NCBI GenBank assembly: GCA_008931825.1 | Contig: QXVZ01026443.1 | Coordinates: 4,774 to 57,532 of the forward strand | Origin: Phallusia fumigata | Taxonomy: Eukaryota; Chordata; Ascidiacea; Phlebobranchia; Ascidiidae | Direction of reading: 5' to 3' | DNA: 52,759 bases | Shown: piece after piece, positions 25,801 to 39,941 of the stretch | Numbering within the stretch: position 1 is the stretch's first letter | How the letters are laid out: each line of letters starts with the position of its first letter | Position numbers and translations under genes: made by a program | Notes under the pieces: generated by a model | Told to the model about the DNA's origin: nothing | Database searches by the model: none | What the model saw: only the letters and a program-made list of their open reading frames with translations

Positions 25801-28800
25801 ACCGATTCTCTATCGACCAATCCCATTATTCCCTCCGAAGCTTGAACAATATCGGTGGTTTCTTGCAGTGGAATCGATCCCACCACACTCTTTCTATGAA
25901 TTGGGCTGACGTAGGTGATCAACGGGCAGGAATAGACTTACACGCGTTGTGGTTTGTGACAGTAAGGCTGTACGTCAATGGTCAACTGACTTACTCGAGT
26001 GGGCATTTTATTACTTTCCAAAATCGACAGCGCTACATATAAACCATTGACTGCGTTATAAACTTCACGCGAAATGTATGAATCACCTTTTTAATAATTA
26101 GTATTGAAAACAAATCATCATGCTTCCCCCCTCACTTACCGGTCGAGGAAGGTACCAAACTCGCCGCTATATTTATCTTTGACAATGGCAGCACCAGAAT
26201 AGAGCCACTTTGAGGAGGCCCTCGAGCGAGCCCGCAAAATGCGATAAATGTTGTGGATCTACCCCCTGCGCGGTTTATCAGGGATAACATCGAGCCCTCA
26301 GATGGCATCTGATGTGACTGGCGTGAATATCATAGTTGTGTAGGCGAATGTTCCTTGAATGCCGTCAGCTTGCAGGCTCACGCGTAATTGCTTTCCTAAG
26401 TAACGAGAAGAGGCCTCATCCCATGTTCCCACATATTGTCGAGTTATTCGGGCCGGATTACAGAGCGACTAAACAAAAGGCGCAGAGCCTGTGTTCGGCT
26501 AAAATGTAAACAGCACCATTGTCCACATGTCCGACGCCTGTCGAGTGGTCAACACGAATTAAGCCCCTGAATATAGGTTCCTGGCTTGGCATGTGGCTGA
26601 GTCAACTACCAGCAGTTGTTTATCGGAATTTCGTTGACACAAAGCCTCGATGTCCATTTCGCAATCGAAAACCAAAATCGCCCCGTTCAAGGCGGACTTT
26701 TTCCGTCGGCGTCTGATGTCCAAAACCGACGTTTACACAGGATGTTTATCAAAAAAATCGCTTCTGGCGCAAGAGCCGTGAGCAGGTGTCCGCTGTGTAA
26801 GTGTGCGTTCCCCATGGAGGAAATGCCATCGCATGGGGATAATGAAAAATTCCTTCCCCAGGAATTCGATTGTCAAGAGTGCGCGTGTGTTGTCATAGGT
26901 GCTTTCAAACTCCGCCACAGGATTATCAGACTAAAAATGGACATGTTATTGGATTCCGTGACCCAAAACAAAGCTATTTGTGGTTGGCAAGCGCGTTCAA
27001 GTAGCGCCGCCCTTGTCTCACCCCAGAAATACTTGTTTGAGTAATAAGTATTTATGGTTATGGTTCGATTTTAAAATGATCTCTTATTACTCTGTTTCTG
27101 CAAATACATTTATGACCACATAACTGCTAGTCTAACGTAATTCTGGCTAGAAACAGACGTATTGTCGAATAAAAATTATGCAACGTTTCCCAATACAGTG
27201 ACAATCATAAGATCTCTAACACAATAGAGACGCGATTGCGGTGGAACCGTTGTTGCGATACAATTAGAATTCCCGTGCCCAATCTTGTTGCGGTCAACCT
27301 TAACATGTACCGCTGGAAAACGATGAAATCATCGCCGATGTAGTATAGAAACCGGTATTGACAGGTCGCTTCTATTTGCGCCAATTCCTCTGACGCACGT
27401 GACAAATCAAGCGACACGCGGCACACTCAGAGCGACAAAACTGTCGCGTCGGAAGTGGGTCGAGGGAGTGGCTGGGCCCCAGTTATTTCCTGTTTAGCGG
27501 GGGCGATTCGCATCATTCAACAACCACGACCGAAACCAGCGCAATGTAAACGCGCACTTTTTGGCGATCCTTAGAGGTCGAAATCGTGCCAACAAGGTTG
27601 TGTGATCGACTTTTTCAAAATTCGCAAAAAGCCTGTTTTTTCCGTCCTTGCCTTCGGAAAATTGGGTGGCATCGGGATTTGACAGATCAAATTTATCTAA
27701 AATTTTATTGGCTGGGGAAAATTTTTTGTGGTATAGGAGGGTAAAACGGTCTTAAGTTTTTTCCAAATCATCTCACTCCGAAAACGAATCCTGAAAACTT
27801 TTTGTAAATACCATTCTCTGGTGCCGATCTAAATCTTTAGCAGCTTTACATGTCAGTTTCTTTGCGTGGGGTAAATGTTCAACTTATATTCTTTCGATTA
27901 CATCATGTATTTTTCAGCGAAACGCGACACACGACCCATCCTACAGGACCAGCTGAAGCAAAACAAGTCTGGCCGCTCGCAACCAATAAGCATCGAACAT
28001 CTTTAGTTGCCGATGCCGTGTCCGTTTCGCGACAAGAGTAAATGTAGACCTTATGGCGTCACAGATATTGTGCACTGGACACGCGCTGACTCGCGGCGGC
28101 CCCATTCATGAATCATTTCGCTACACAAGACCAAAATATCCTTTGCCCATTGTGCCGAAGCAGAGACCATAAGGAACATACGGTCATCGGTGGCCGGATC
28201 AAAACCCAGCAACTGTGGCGATAAGGTGGCGGAGCAAAGTAGCAATCCCGAATGACATCAATTACGTGGCCTATTATCCTGTTTACTGTGCAGCGGGAGC
28301 ACTTTAAACGGACTCTGGTGGACGAACAATGAGCGAACCGGCCCGACTCAAAATAGGCATTCGGAAACCGCTCTTTCAATCCGGCTGTAGTTGATTTGCG
28401 ATCAGGAGGAAATTTTCACGCCTTCCAGCAAGGACGACTGTCAACACTTCCCTATTTAGGCATATTCGCGTGGCTGACATAAGTGATGCTAAATTTATCA
28501 CAGGACCCTAAATTATCCTGTGCTGCTATTTTATTTTGAGCACTGAAGTATAAAATCAGGAATATTGTTTAGATATTGCTAACTTGTATATATGTAGTTC
28601 CCCTTGTATCAAAAGTCAAAAGTCAAATTGAGTTTAGCAACATCAAAAACAAAAATACGTTGTAACTTTAAAGACCATCGTAACAAAACAGCATGTCATA
28701 GCCAAAGGTTTATGTACAAGCCTGTTAATGATTACAATGATCTCAAAGTCAAACAAGTCAAGACTTAAATTGCCAAACGTGACATAAATTGACAAGTTAC

Positions 28801-31800
28801 AGCTATTTAACTCTGAAAGATTCGTTCAAATCCAGATCAGCCACCCTGGACTGTCATTTGCAGCCACCGACGGCGCCTCGTGGTAAGTGCTAAGTGGAAA
28901 ACGATTGAAAGTGGCCTTGATAATGATATTGATACGAACATGCTTGCGGGTCGTCAGTGTCAAGAAAGGCCGTGAGGGGGCAAAGTACGGGACCGGTTTG
29001 TCCTCGGAGGCTGTTTTGAACTGTTAAGTGTACATTATCAAGAGCGCAAAGAATGTTTTCGTGCCTGTACACCACACAGGAGGGTTTATGCGATAATCAA
29101 CCCGGTAGGTTGTTGTTTGTTAGATAGGGGAGGCACGATCGAACGTTGTCAAACTGCTTGTTTTGAGAGGGGATGTTTGGGGCCGCCCGTATAGACAATG
29201 TAGTGTGTCGCTTTCACATGTCCCAAACATTATCTCTAATATTGCCGGTGTTTGTTGAGCCTAAATGCACCCACATCAGCTCAAATTCGGATGTTTTATC
29301 CTGGCCATATTAAACATCGATTATGGCCTTTTTAAAAGGATTTAAACCAAACCGAATATATATACTTTGGGGGATGAAAACATTGATGAAGATAACAAAG
29401 CTCACTTGCATAGGATATAGTTAAAATTACAAAGTTATTACAAAGTTGCTAGCAAATGTTAACCAATCCTAGAGACGACAATTTTTAAATCCTATTTTTG
29501 AGTGACAACAGTTCTCGGGTGACCAGATGAAGTCGAGACACCAAATGCGACATCCATTCGGCATTGTGCCAATTTTAGCGCGCCTTAACTGATTTGAAAC
29601 CGAAGCCAGGTCTAATTTTGGTCTTCTGAAAACGGCAATTGTCTGTTGAGGCCGCAGTCTGATAACCCCAAACCTATCACACCTGCTTGCACTGAAAACA
29701 TATCTCGCATCCGAGTTTATCCGAAACCTCGCGAGGCATTCGTGGCGCATCCCGCATCCAATACAGTGGGAACTTCAACAGCGAGACGCAACCGAATGCC
29801 ACTGCACGCAAGTTCTCAAGCAAAAGCGGCCTGCCATCGGTAAGCGGATCGTCTACTCTTTGTTGTTGCACCGCAAATGCGGAAGTGGGGAAGGTGAATG
29901 GAGCGCATTAACTGAATTCCGATGTGCACGGATGGGGGGCACCGGAAAAGCTCTGTCTCGATATCTCGGAGGGTTAACGATCACGATTGCAAAAGGGGCT
30001 TTGTGCTGTGCAAATGTGGCGTAAAATACGCAACGCAGTTTTGGACTTGAATCGCCTGGCCTTCGGATTGGGACATATTGCATTGTGCGCGACCGTGTTC
30101 ATCAGAAAAAAGGAAAGGAATTTGAAATTCTATTATTATCTATCTTTAGACGAGTACCGAACCACCGCGAGGCATGAATAAAAATCTCCACCGAAATTAA
30201 ATTTTCCGAACAGGATTTTATATTAAGATGACAAAACCGTTCCGCATTTTCCATCAGGTATATCGGATTGACCAACTGTACAGGCCCCGCCAAGCATCTT
30301 GATTGGCAGGCGTCTACTGTATATGGGCACAAAGGCCAAGGGTGTGGCAGGGTGAATGTGTTTATGCACGCTTTCCATGACCCTCAATGGCGCGATGATA
30401 AACTGCGACGCAACGCCTGACAGTCAGAACTAAATCGCGTGCGCCGGATGTGAGGGGTGCAGCTCAGTGAGAAGGTAAACAGATGGTAAACAATAGATGC
30501 GCGAAACCGGGGAAGGGGATACTGGGTCAACGAATCGACCCCACCTTTAATTTGGCGCCCATTCAAATTGCGCAATGGCCACGCGCGCCATTTCGCGACG
30601 GCAGTCGCTGCACGCGAACCAACACTGTTGTTTTTACCTTCGATTCATCATGGATAAATTCACCGAAAACATTCGCTTAAATGGATGGCCCCAACTTCCT
30701 CCTGTGCATTACTGGTCCGCTAAAGGTTTGTGTGTCAGCCACGAGAGTAACTGAACGCCCGGCGACGAGCGTGTCACCGAACCTCGATCTAGTACTTTGT
30801 CACGCAGCTGCATTCAAGTGAAGCGTCTCGTGGCGCGTGACGTCAAACTCGACCAAGATCCCGCACTAAGCCCACGTCAGTCGCACGAACGACGAGCCCA
30901 AATAAAGCACAGCAGGCCCAAGGAAAACACTGTTTTGTTACAAACGATAACAAACACTAACAAACTTGCGAGGACTCACTTTCGGGCGGCCACGTATCTC
31001 CACGGACATTCATGATTGGCGGACTCAATTGCCCCAGCGACTGAATTCCTCGGTCAATCAAGCAGAACGAGGGGGAGTCACATGAGGGCGGGACGCTCCG
31101 ACCAGAAAAACAGGCTGTTTTAGGTTAGGGGTCATGACAATGAGTATGTTTTAAATCGTAATTGCGCAATTATATAGCAATCCACTCGTGGCGTAGAGTT
31201 GTTTATCTCATAATTTATCTGGATCTACATGGGTACTGGGCTTAGCCGTGGAGAATAAACACGATGGCATGCAGCCCGCGTCACATGTGACATTTGAGGC
31301 TTCTCCACTCACAACAAAGCCAACACAGCCTGCGTGCTGAGAATTGCTCGCGGTTATACGCGGCAACGCGCGTTTACTTGCTCCGGGAAACGGTGCGAAA
31401 CTTTAAACCCGCGTCGAAGCGATTTACTGCGTTCCCGTGAGTGCAATTAGTGCACACATTCTTTACCGTTCAAGTTTTATTGTCGTGTCACTGCGATGAT
31501 CGTAAATTCATGATTGGAATATTGCTGCTTCGTCAGCGCTCACTAAGGGTGATCTATGCCTGCTGTGCGGACAGGTGTTCAGCTATGCACAATCTTGGTG
31601 TATGCAAGTTGATCCCAGCAGGTGACAACAGGTTAAACAGGGATCGAACATAATTGTCCAATTAAGCGAAACGATATTTACTGCCACATCAGGCCGTGTC
31701 CATTAAATTGCCATGCGTAAAAGATAACTTCGTCCAGCTACATGTTGTAATTACCTGTGTCAATGCGAAAGTGACAGTGGCTTAATCGCTGTAAATGACG

Positions 31801-34800
31801 CTACAAATGCAGACCACTCCGCCCGAGATAAGGAGTCTAAAGTGTTCGGCGCAAATCACTTCATCCATTCAATCAATGCATAAAGTAGGAGGCATGTAGT
31901 AGGCGACAGTTTCGACACTAAATCGAAAACCACCGCATTTATGCACTATTGACCGCCACAAACCTGCTCGATTTCGGCCAAAAAAGGCAAGGCTCACGGC
32001 CTAGCGCATCCGTTGATCGCCAAAGCGATGTTTATCTCGCGACAGAAAGCCAAGCCAACCTCACAGATCAACAGCCTAAACAAACAGGGACCGCTGAAAT
32101 CCCGGTCGCAAAGTCCTGCAGTGGGGCGTGTCACCGCCTTGACAGGGGCGTGGCAATAATTCGCTCATCTGCTGAAGGTAGCTCTTGACGTCAGTGGATC
32201 ACTTTCGCAACGAGAGTGGTTCGTTGCGACTTGCCAATCACGAACTCTAAATATAGACGTCTACGTTGGAGCAGTAAAAGCTTTCTCGGCAGGTGGGGAA
32301 TGAAACTGACATTCGCAAAAAGCGATTCGTCCGCTGATTGCCCTCCAGCCTCAAAGACCTCGTGAGAAATCGACACCGGGAATCCACAAAACCTGCAAAG
32401 TCTTGCACTCTTGTGTGAAGGTGCTTAAAAGATAACGCTGTTTGGCTGCGCCTGAAGATATCAGTGCATCGATTTGCACTGGAAAACTATAGGAGGTATC
32501 GGTTGTGTCAACAAACCCAACGTGCCAAACACATCACACGTCTGCTCTTGATTGTGAAAGAAACAACGCATTTGTAAAATTAAATTACGGATAGTACTGG
32601 TGAAATACCAGTAAATACATAACTCATAAACTATAATTGACGTTCACACAATACATAATAATAGATAAAACAATCTGACTTTTAAGTAAAACTAATACAG
32701 TATGACGGCAACCATACCAACTAAGCCTTGACATTCTAGTAGTTATGATGAGTATGACGTAGGGGATTGGTGCAGACGCCACGCAGTCGTTATAACTCAG
32801 TTAAATTATTGTAAACGAGCGTAGATAATCCGCGCCACGTATAAGCGCATTGCGTAAACTAACTTTCAGGGCAACTGCTGGTAACACTGGTTGGAGGTCA
32901 CGTGCCCAAAATAGAACAAGAACTTCCCGGACTAGTGATACGAATTTTGCACCTGAAAAACCGGTACCAGTAGGCTTAAAACCTGGTTGTGTCACATTTC
33001 TTTCCCCCGTTATGTTGGTATCAGAATGTCACGCGTAGGTCAAATTTCACATTTTTCCATCCCCCTTTTGGAATTTTGCAGGCCGCAAAAAACATGTTCG
33101 TTCTGCAAACAGAAGCGGAGCGGTTGATAACGAGCGACCGAGATTAAAAGTCGTCGGCAAGCCTGGCACGTCGCAAGATAACCAGATGGGTTCACGTGCA
33201 AAGGCCAAATGCTTCGCGTCTCAGATGGCAGTTGGCACTTGGTAGGTCTGTTTTCCCACCGTGCGGAGTGGTGTGTATCCACAACGCTATCAGGTGCAAT
33301 ATGTTTGTGGCAGCGCGTCGGGGTCACTTCTGGCGAGTTGAAGCAATGCCGGAAAAGCCGAAAATTCCTTGGCCGAGCGCTGTGTTGCGGTGTTATACTC
33401 GCGGGCGATGCATATAGAGTCGGCAATGGGCCGCATCGAGTATCGGGCATGCGTAAAGTATTTAGCGAGGTAAACCCAAACACGCTCCCCTGGCCGCCAA
33501 CGACACCCCGCGGTTGTGTAACGTGTAAACAAACACTGTTATCTTCTTGATACCGCGCACTGGGGAGGTGAAACAAGATGGCGTGAGTTGGCAATGACCT
33601 GTAATCGTTCCCGGAATGCAATGTAGGTATGTGGCGAGATATATTCTGACATGCGATACAGAGGGTGCTCGTTCTGGGAGTGACATATGAGTTTACAGGC
33701 TTGTCCAATGATAGGAGATCGACTGCTTGGGTAATGACATCAGTAGTAGTCAAGTTTTATCCCTTTTTCTTTTATTGGTTTAATTTTTGTACTTGCCAGA
33801 ATGCCTGAATGAATAACGTGCACAAACGTCCGACGTCGAGGCGCCAGAATTGTTTTTTCCAGATTTTGACTTTCTCGTGTGATTTGCAGGGGTTGGGAGC
33901 GAGGTGGCTGACATTTTTTCCTCGAGTAAACACGCAGGCAAAGCCTTGATTTCAACTAATAGCCTTAAAAAGGCAAAGCGATTGCATTCCAGCAAGGCCA
34001 CTTGGTTTTTTTGGCGCCCAGATATTCAAAGTTCACGTATGGTAGAACATGGTGTCATGATGTCATCGGCGTTTTACATCAGCTTCAGAAGTACGCCGAT
34101 TATCCGCATTTCCCGTAACACACGTAAGCAATAAAACAGTTGTTTGACCGCGGAATGCATCCGATGAAACACTTTTATATGCGACCATCCCACATCAACT
34201 GAACACGACCTTCCAGCACACGTCACTCGCCCAAATCGACGTCACAACAGATCAGCTTCTCCGAGTTGACGCGCATGAGATGAAGCGAACGATAGCGAAG
34301 CGTTAATGCGGCAATCCCGTTGGATTTGCACCACAGATGCACCCGATCCTCGGACTCAACACAACCCCCGCCTTCACCTGTTCTCGACACGCAACTGCTG
34401 GACGGGTGTTTGTGTTTTTTAACTAGCGAGCGCCTGTTAAAAAGATTTTGTTTATTTGGTTTGAGGAAGTAATTTATAAAAAGCGATGATCCAACGGACT
34501 GTTTATGACAAAATAGGTGCGGTGTATCTTTAATTCAAAAACAAGGCATCGAATGTTGTAGTTATATCAAATTTTACAGCAGGTTTTTAAAAAATGGCAG
34601 AAAAGGATTTATACAGCACATAACAGGAACGAAAGAAAGGAGAAATAGACAAGAAAACCATTTCGAATCGCACAAGCCTCGTGTTTGTGTGGAAACATTT
34701 ATGAGCACGGAGGCGCCTCCGATTAATCACGATTTAAGCTGGATGGACGTCTGTACCCCCACTCAACCTTGATCACCTTACGGGGTTTTTCAAGAGGCAG

Positions 34801-34818
34801 TGGGAGCATTAAACACCA

Positions 34819-34839
34819 AAAGAACCCTGACGTCACAAC
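34819..34839. promoter_or_regulatory. 21-bp block containing a perfect CRE, shared with the duplicated region
   Basis: The block begins AAAGAACCC, continues with TGACGTCA and ends CAAC. It recurs without mismatch at 38933-38953 and 40350-40370. TGACGTCA is the full palindromic CREB/ATF binding site. The identical flanks outside the 8-bp core suggest either a conserved composite binding site or a remnant of a dispersed repeat. No gene assignment is possible. Confidence 0.5.
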
Positions 34840-36505
34840 GCCTCTAGTCCCAACACCCATCCACTTGCCTGCTGTCTTCACGCTTATCATTAAACAATCA
34901 CCCTAGAGTAATTGACCATCGAGCGAACACGAATAGCCAATTAACGCGTTCCGTAGCCGACTGCCTGAGTGACAGAGGGCTGAGGTGGAGGAGACGGTTT
35001 CGCGGGCGCTCCTTAACCACTCGAGCGGCATTCCCGAATCCGACTGACACTGGAGTCGCGTGTTGCGACTCTCCGCGTCCCCTGCAGCGTACTTGACATG
35101 TAATTTTTCTCGTTGAGTTCCAAGGACTTGTCAACGGTGCGCCGCAAATGAGCTTTGCGGCTTCGGCGCTAACGAGTTGTTTGCGCTTATCCTTAAGTCG
35201 ATCCGATACAAAAATTTCGATGGCATTTTAACCCGGCGATTAGAGGTCCGCGCTTGCTCGCAAGTGTTGCGACGATGTGTGTTAGAGGAATGGACTGTGA
35301 CGCCGATTGCTGCTTGTAAAGACATGTTTGTCGATCAGGTTGTTTCCACGTAGGCAAAAGCTTATATTCCGTTCATGTACTCTCACCTATGTTTACAGGT
35401 TAATTTAAATCGATAACCTTGCCTGGAGGTCAAAATAAAATGCGTTGAAATCCTTATTTGCTTACATATACATACAAATATATATTTGTACGTTGGAGAA
35501 ATAGAAAATACATGTGGAAACGTTTTGGAAGCTATTTAATTGTCCGATTTATATTTATATTTTGTTGTGTTGCCTCCAACTTTAGCTGCCAAATAAACGT
35601 AGATAGTGGAGAGTTAAATAGCATTTTTTATGGACCTGATGAAATTCCTTGTTGGCGAAAACATCGTTTTGAAATTTCGTAATTTCGTTCTATAAATAAA
35701 CTTTCTAGGATCTTGCCGAAAATCACGAGGCAACCTTGCGTCACCCTAGCCGAGGCACTACACTGCAACATGCCTAAAACAGAAAAGTTCCCGGCGATTG
35801 TGAGGAAGAACCTGTTTATCATGGATCACTGACGATTGGCCACTTACGCACGTGATCAAGCTGAGACCCTTTCACGCCATTGTTCGGTCGAGGGTCGTCA
35901 GTCGCCTGCGCAAACCGTGTGGGAAAATTTCGTCGCATACCACACATACCATACTTGTTTTCTTTCAAAAAACTCACGTGATAAGCAATTACCAGGCGCT
36001 CGGGGCAAAACAGGCAAATGAGGCTTCACAGCCACCATTAAGGAATGCCTGCGGTCACCAAGTGGCAAACGTAAATATACAGGGTGTCCAGCAGTTACCC
36101 GCCGCTGGGTAATATACAAGCAAAAAATGAGTTCTCTCAGCACGGCCTGGCAGGGAAAAGCTCCGTGACGAAATACGCGATTTGCAGCCTGACAACATCA
36201 CTTCGCTCTATCGCAGCAGGTGGCAGAGTAAATAAGTCGCACAGGATTTTGAAAGCACTCAGGGACCACAAATAGTCGACGTTAAACAGACAAAAACGTG
36301 AGAATGTGCAGTGTCGCAAATACGCCTGGCAAAGTTTAAACTCCTGGCTGGAACAATTACTATATTTGGTTAAGCGTACTTCACATAAGGCACTTCAACA
36401 GAAGAAATTTTGCGGGATTGGAATAGTGATAATGGCAACATTAGGTATAAGCCGTTAAAAGATTGAAACAACATGTGCATTTTAGTTGGTTCGAAACCAC
36501 GCTTC

Positions 36506-36527
36506 TTTGCCGCCCAGTAGCGGCAAA
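36506..36527. repeat. Short perfect inverted repeat (8-bp stem, 6-nt loop)
   Basis: TTTGCCGC at 36506-36513 and GCGGCAAA at 36520-36527 are exact reverse complements around CCAGTA. No gene lies within about 4.7 kb. It resembles a small structured element, but a simple palindrome by chance cannot be excluded. Confidence 0.55.
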
Positions 36528-38507
36528 ACGGAACCCTAAACGTTTTATACGACAGTCTGACACCTAAACATGTGATGACACCAACACCGCTTATTCTGCG
36601 ATAAAAGCAGAATTTGTCATAGTTTTTAAGCTCTACATTATTTTACTGTTGATGTTTCGAAACTTACGCTACTATGGAGGATTTTCACCCAAATACGTCC
36701 ATGGCGATCTTGCTTTGTAAACATGATGACGAGACCAACAGGAACGGTAATTCTGTTGTCTCCACATAAAACAACAGATATAGGAAAACAGTTAAAGAGA
36801 GGCAACCAATTACTAAGCCCGTATGCCAAGATGAGTTAAGCACTTAAAAAGTGATTTGTCAACGCGGTGCGGGTTTAACCTGGGAGTGAATGTTGCTGGT
36901 TAGAGAAAACCGACCAAGGGAACGGTTTCCCACGAAGTGAGTGTGCAAAGGGGAAATGGCAAGGAAATGGGAAGCAGCTAAATTGGGAATGATGAACAGA
37001 ACTATAAAAACATCAACAAAACTTCTGTTATGTGAGCAGGATTATGCACATTCTTCCTTGAGTGAGTGCTGGGAGAAGATAACTTCTCGTACGCGGAAAA
37101 TGAAGTGGTTTTTTTCGGTAAACAACACATTTCACACAGCACTTGGATGATCCTGTGCGCTATTATATACGTTCCCGGGCTTAAAATAGTAAAATAAGAT
37201 ATTTAAACTTTAAACAAAGATTCTGATATTGTATAGAATCCTCAAGGTATTTTTGCCAGCGCATAGAGTATATGAAACGATTAAGTATCATTACGTCATA
37301 TGTTAATTTTCGCCGATCGCGGAGAGGGCTGCCAAGCATTATCTTGTAGATGAAGCGCTACTGGTCGTTGTGTTGACGGAGGGTGCGTGGCAAGGAACAC
37401 GAAATCGAGCGTTGATGAAAGACCGATAAACAGCATGCGAGCAACCAATGTGAATAACTTCACGATTTCCCTCGATCCGTCAGCGCTTTCAATGCGCTTC
37501 GGGACCCTAACTGTATGGCAGCAATGAAAACAGGCTTTGGTGTAGCAAGCCGTAGCATGAACCATGTGTTTAGCGCTTGACGTAACGGCAATACGTCAGA
37601 CACTCAAGTGGCAGCGGTCAAATCAGCGCGGAAAAACAAAGGCATCTTGTGGTTGCCGTGTGGTGATAAGGCTCCCTGGAAGGAATCCGAGCCACAACTA
37701 CTTAGGGGCTGGTGGACGCAACGTCATTGGTTATTTCTGGACAAATGCTCGAGACGCGTTTGTGACAGCAAAGGCAACGCGGTGTCAGATGTGGTAGATT
37801 TGATTTTGATGATGCATCGATTTTGGTCGACGGTTACGGTAGTTAAACCCTCCGGACGATAGGGACTTCTGTGTTTATATTATTCTATTGATGTAAACGT
37901 AAAAAATGTTGTAAAAAAAGAAAATGGTTTGCAAGCAACGGCGCTAAATTTCCCTTCCACAAATCCACACAACCATACTACACGCGTGTCTACATTACTC
38001 GCCATCCTGGCTACCTATTCCTGTTTCAGTGTGCAAATGAATAAAATGCATAGACATTGCTATGGGATGCGCAACGCTGCTCATTAACCAGTTTAATCAA
38101 AAAAGACTTCCAAAGTTCTGGTCGCAGTTTTTTGTTAACGTCAATACCACATCAAGTCGATTTTTAGTATCCCTGATTCTCATACTTCACGCCTCGAATT
38201 GATACCATGTAGCAGTTTGTAACGCAGTTATTAGGTGCGATTCTAAGTGTTTTAAGGAACGTTGATTGGCCTTCTTCGCAAGCCGTTTATTAATGAAGCA
38301 GATTAGTGGATGTATTTCCCAACAATCATTTGGAGTGAGAGGTTTGTTTAAGGAAACCAATGGTGGAAGTCTGCTGAGCTGATCTCCACATCACAATCAA
38401 ACGGGGTGTGGTAGACGATTGCGTCACGATGCCATTCAACGCGCTGTTGTCTCGAATCCATTTCAATTAATTACATCCGAATGCGGGTGTCCGCCATTCC
38501 CGGGCCT

Positions 38508-39940
38508 CGACTTTGTTACGAAGGAGCAGACTGAGTCAGTTCGAATTAATTGAATGAAAACTAGAGTGATGTAAGGGACAAAAATACTTTTCTGTAACAA
38601 CCACATAAAAATCAGCCAAGATTTCAGAAGTTAAGCCGGAATGCAGTTAAGTTCACAACGTTGTCAAAGTTGTTTCTGTCGACATGATTTAAAATACACT
38701 GCGTATCATTACAAAATGCAATGTCATTTTGTGGAACTAAAAACGGATGTTCACATTTTTACAGTTTGATTGACATGTTTACATAGTTCCTTCAAGTTCA
38801 TCAGAAAACGTGACGTCATCGCATTGTTCACTGAATCATCCGCTCATTCTTTTTTATTATTGACATAAAAAAACATAGTCCCCTCGCAAACATTTGCAGG
38901 ATGTTTGTTTTCGCAACATGAGTCTCGGCATGAAAGAACCCTGACGTCACAACCGCCATTGTAATGCTATTTCAGCATCCTTAATGTGTTTACTCAAACT
39001 GCGGGATGGTAAGCATGGACCTATAGGCGGACGGATGTACAAAAATACACAACTTTATGCTTAGATCGACAGGCATGGGAATTACGACTAGGTTACTATG
39101 AATCTAGCCATCAGCGAAGGACTTCCCTACAGGGTGTATTGAGGATGAAATAATGCACGCGCTCCCATTCATAAATTTACCGGCACTGGTGGTCACTGAA
39201 GGGACACGTCCGGTAAGGGATGTTCAGTTGTACCAAGAAAAGTCGTCCCCATTCATTAAATCGAGTGGACCTGTGAATAGGGGTTTAATTCAGAGAAATT
39301 GTTTGCTGCATTACAGTTTGTGGCGCACCAAAGATGAAAATCACCTCAAAACACGTACTTGGTTGCCTATTCTCTGTGTTGAGCAGAAATCACAATTCAC
39401 AACAAACCACGCTTGACAAGATTTTAATAACTGATAAAAACAACATGTTTAAGCGTTGTAACATATTGGCACAAAAAACGATAAACGCGTTCGTAACACT
39501 TAGTATTCGAGCCACGAAATGTGATAAGATAAAAGGAAAATTACATAGAAGAGACAAAATCTTTGGGTATAAATACATACATTTAACAAAACAGAGTCTT
39601 TTGGGGTTTTGCAACACAAAGATATGCCTTTAATACAGGAAAGACACAACAATAAGCACCCAGCCCACAAGAAGCAAAACGTGTTTAAAAAAGGACAGAC
39701 ACACCCCCTAGTGTAATACGATAGCACATAAATACAAAGAGAAAATTATAAAAATGCAAAACCAACCATATAGGACAATGATAAAGCAGATGGGTAAAAG
39801 GTAAATAAAGCTCTTTACACAATGGTTTCGGGCAGATCAGCAGCAGGCCTTGCACGCTTTGACGTCGACTCGTCTGGGCTCCGCAATGCCCTCCGGCGGT
39901 TGCTTCGACGCGGTAATTCCTTCACCGGCGATATTACACC
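38508..39940. repeat. Left copy of a ~1.4-kb near-identical direct tandem duplication
   Basis: Starts GGCCTCGACTTTGTTACG and runs to the single N at 39941, where the same sequence restarts. The two copies align end to end with scattered substitutions and small indels, for example extra bases near 38660-38680 that are absent from the right copy. This copy ends inside the C-terminal coding exon of the PHF7-like gene, so it carries only that exon's 3' part. The single-N join and allele-like divergence suggest two haplotype contigs placed in series rather than a biological duplication. Confidence 0.85.
39815..39940 (-). pseudogene. Truncated duplicate of the PHF7-like C-terminal exon
   Basis: Encodes the same basic tail (VKELPRRSNRRRALRSPDES...) and stop codon as the intact exon at 41226-41523, with a Thr-to-Ser change. 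It breaks off at the N (39941), before the zinc-binding part. It lies in the left copy of the tandem duplication, so it is most likely the other allele's sequence left in the assembly rather than a true pseudogene. Confidence 0.75.
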
Positions 39941-39941
39941 N

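Larger units (their letters stand above)
22848..38507. other. Long gene-poor region between the CCN and PHF7-like genes
   Basis: About 15.6 kb with no exon I can assign. It is GC-rich relative to the right end, so many frames of 60-150 codons are open and overlap in several frames. The longest, 33040-33753 on the minus strand (237 codons), has an amino-acid mix typical of random sequence and only late ATG codons. Three perfect CRE palindromes lie at 30838, 32186 and 34828. Short hairpins occur at 32595-32613 (7-bp stem) and 36506-36527 (8-bp stem). It may be regulatory sequence of the developmental CCN gene, but nothing here proves that. Confidence 0.45.

Noticed and set aside
25581-26042. 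153-codon plus-strand frame
   Set aside because: No family resemblance and no exon context; overlapping frames are open as well.
35458-35682. 74-codon plus frame with a hydrophobic, signal-like segment
   Set aside because: AT-rich low-complexity origin, no neighbouring exon or homology; probably chance.
36480-36505. GGTTCGAAACC resembling a tRNA B box
   Set aside because: The flanking bases do not pair as a T-arm stem, and no acceptor or anticodon arms can be formed around it.
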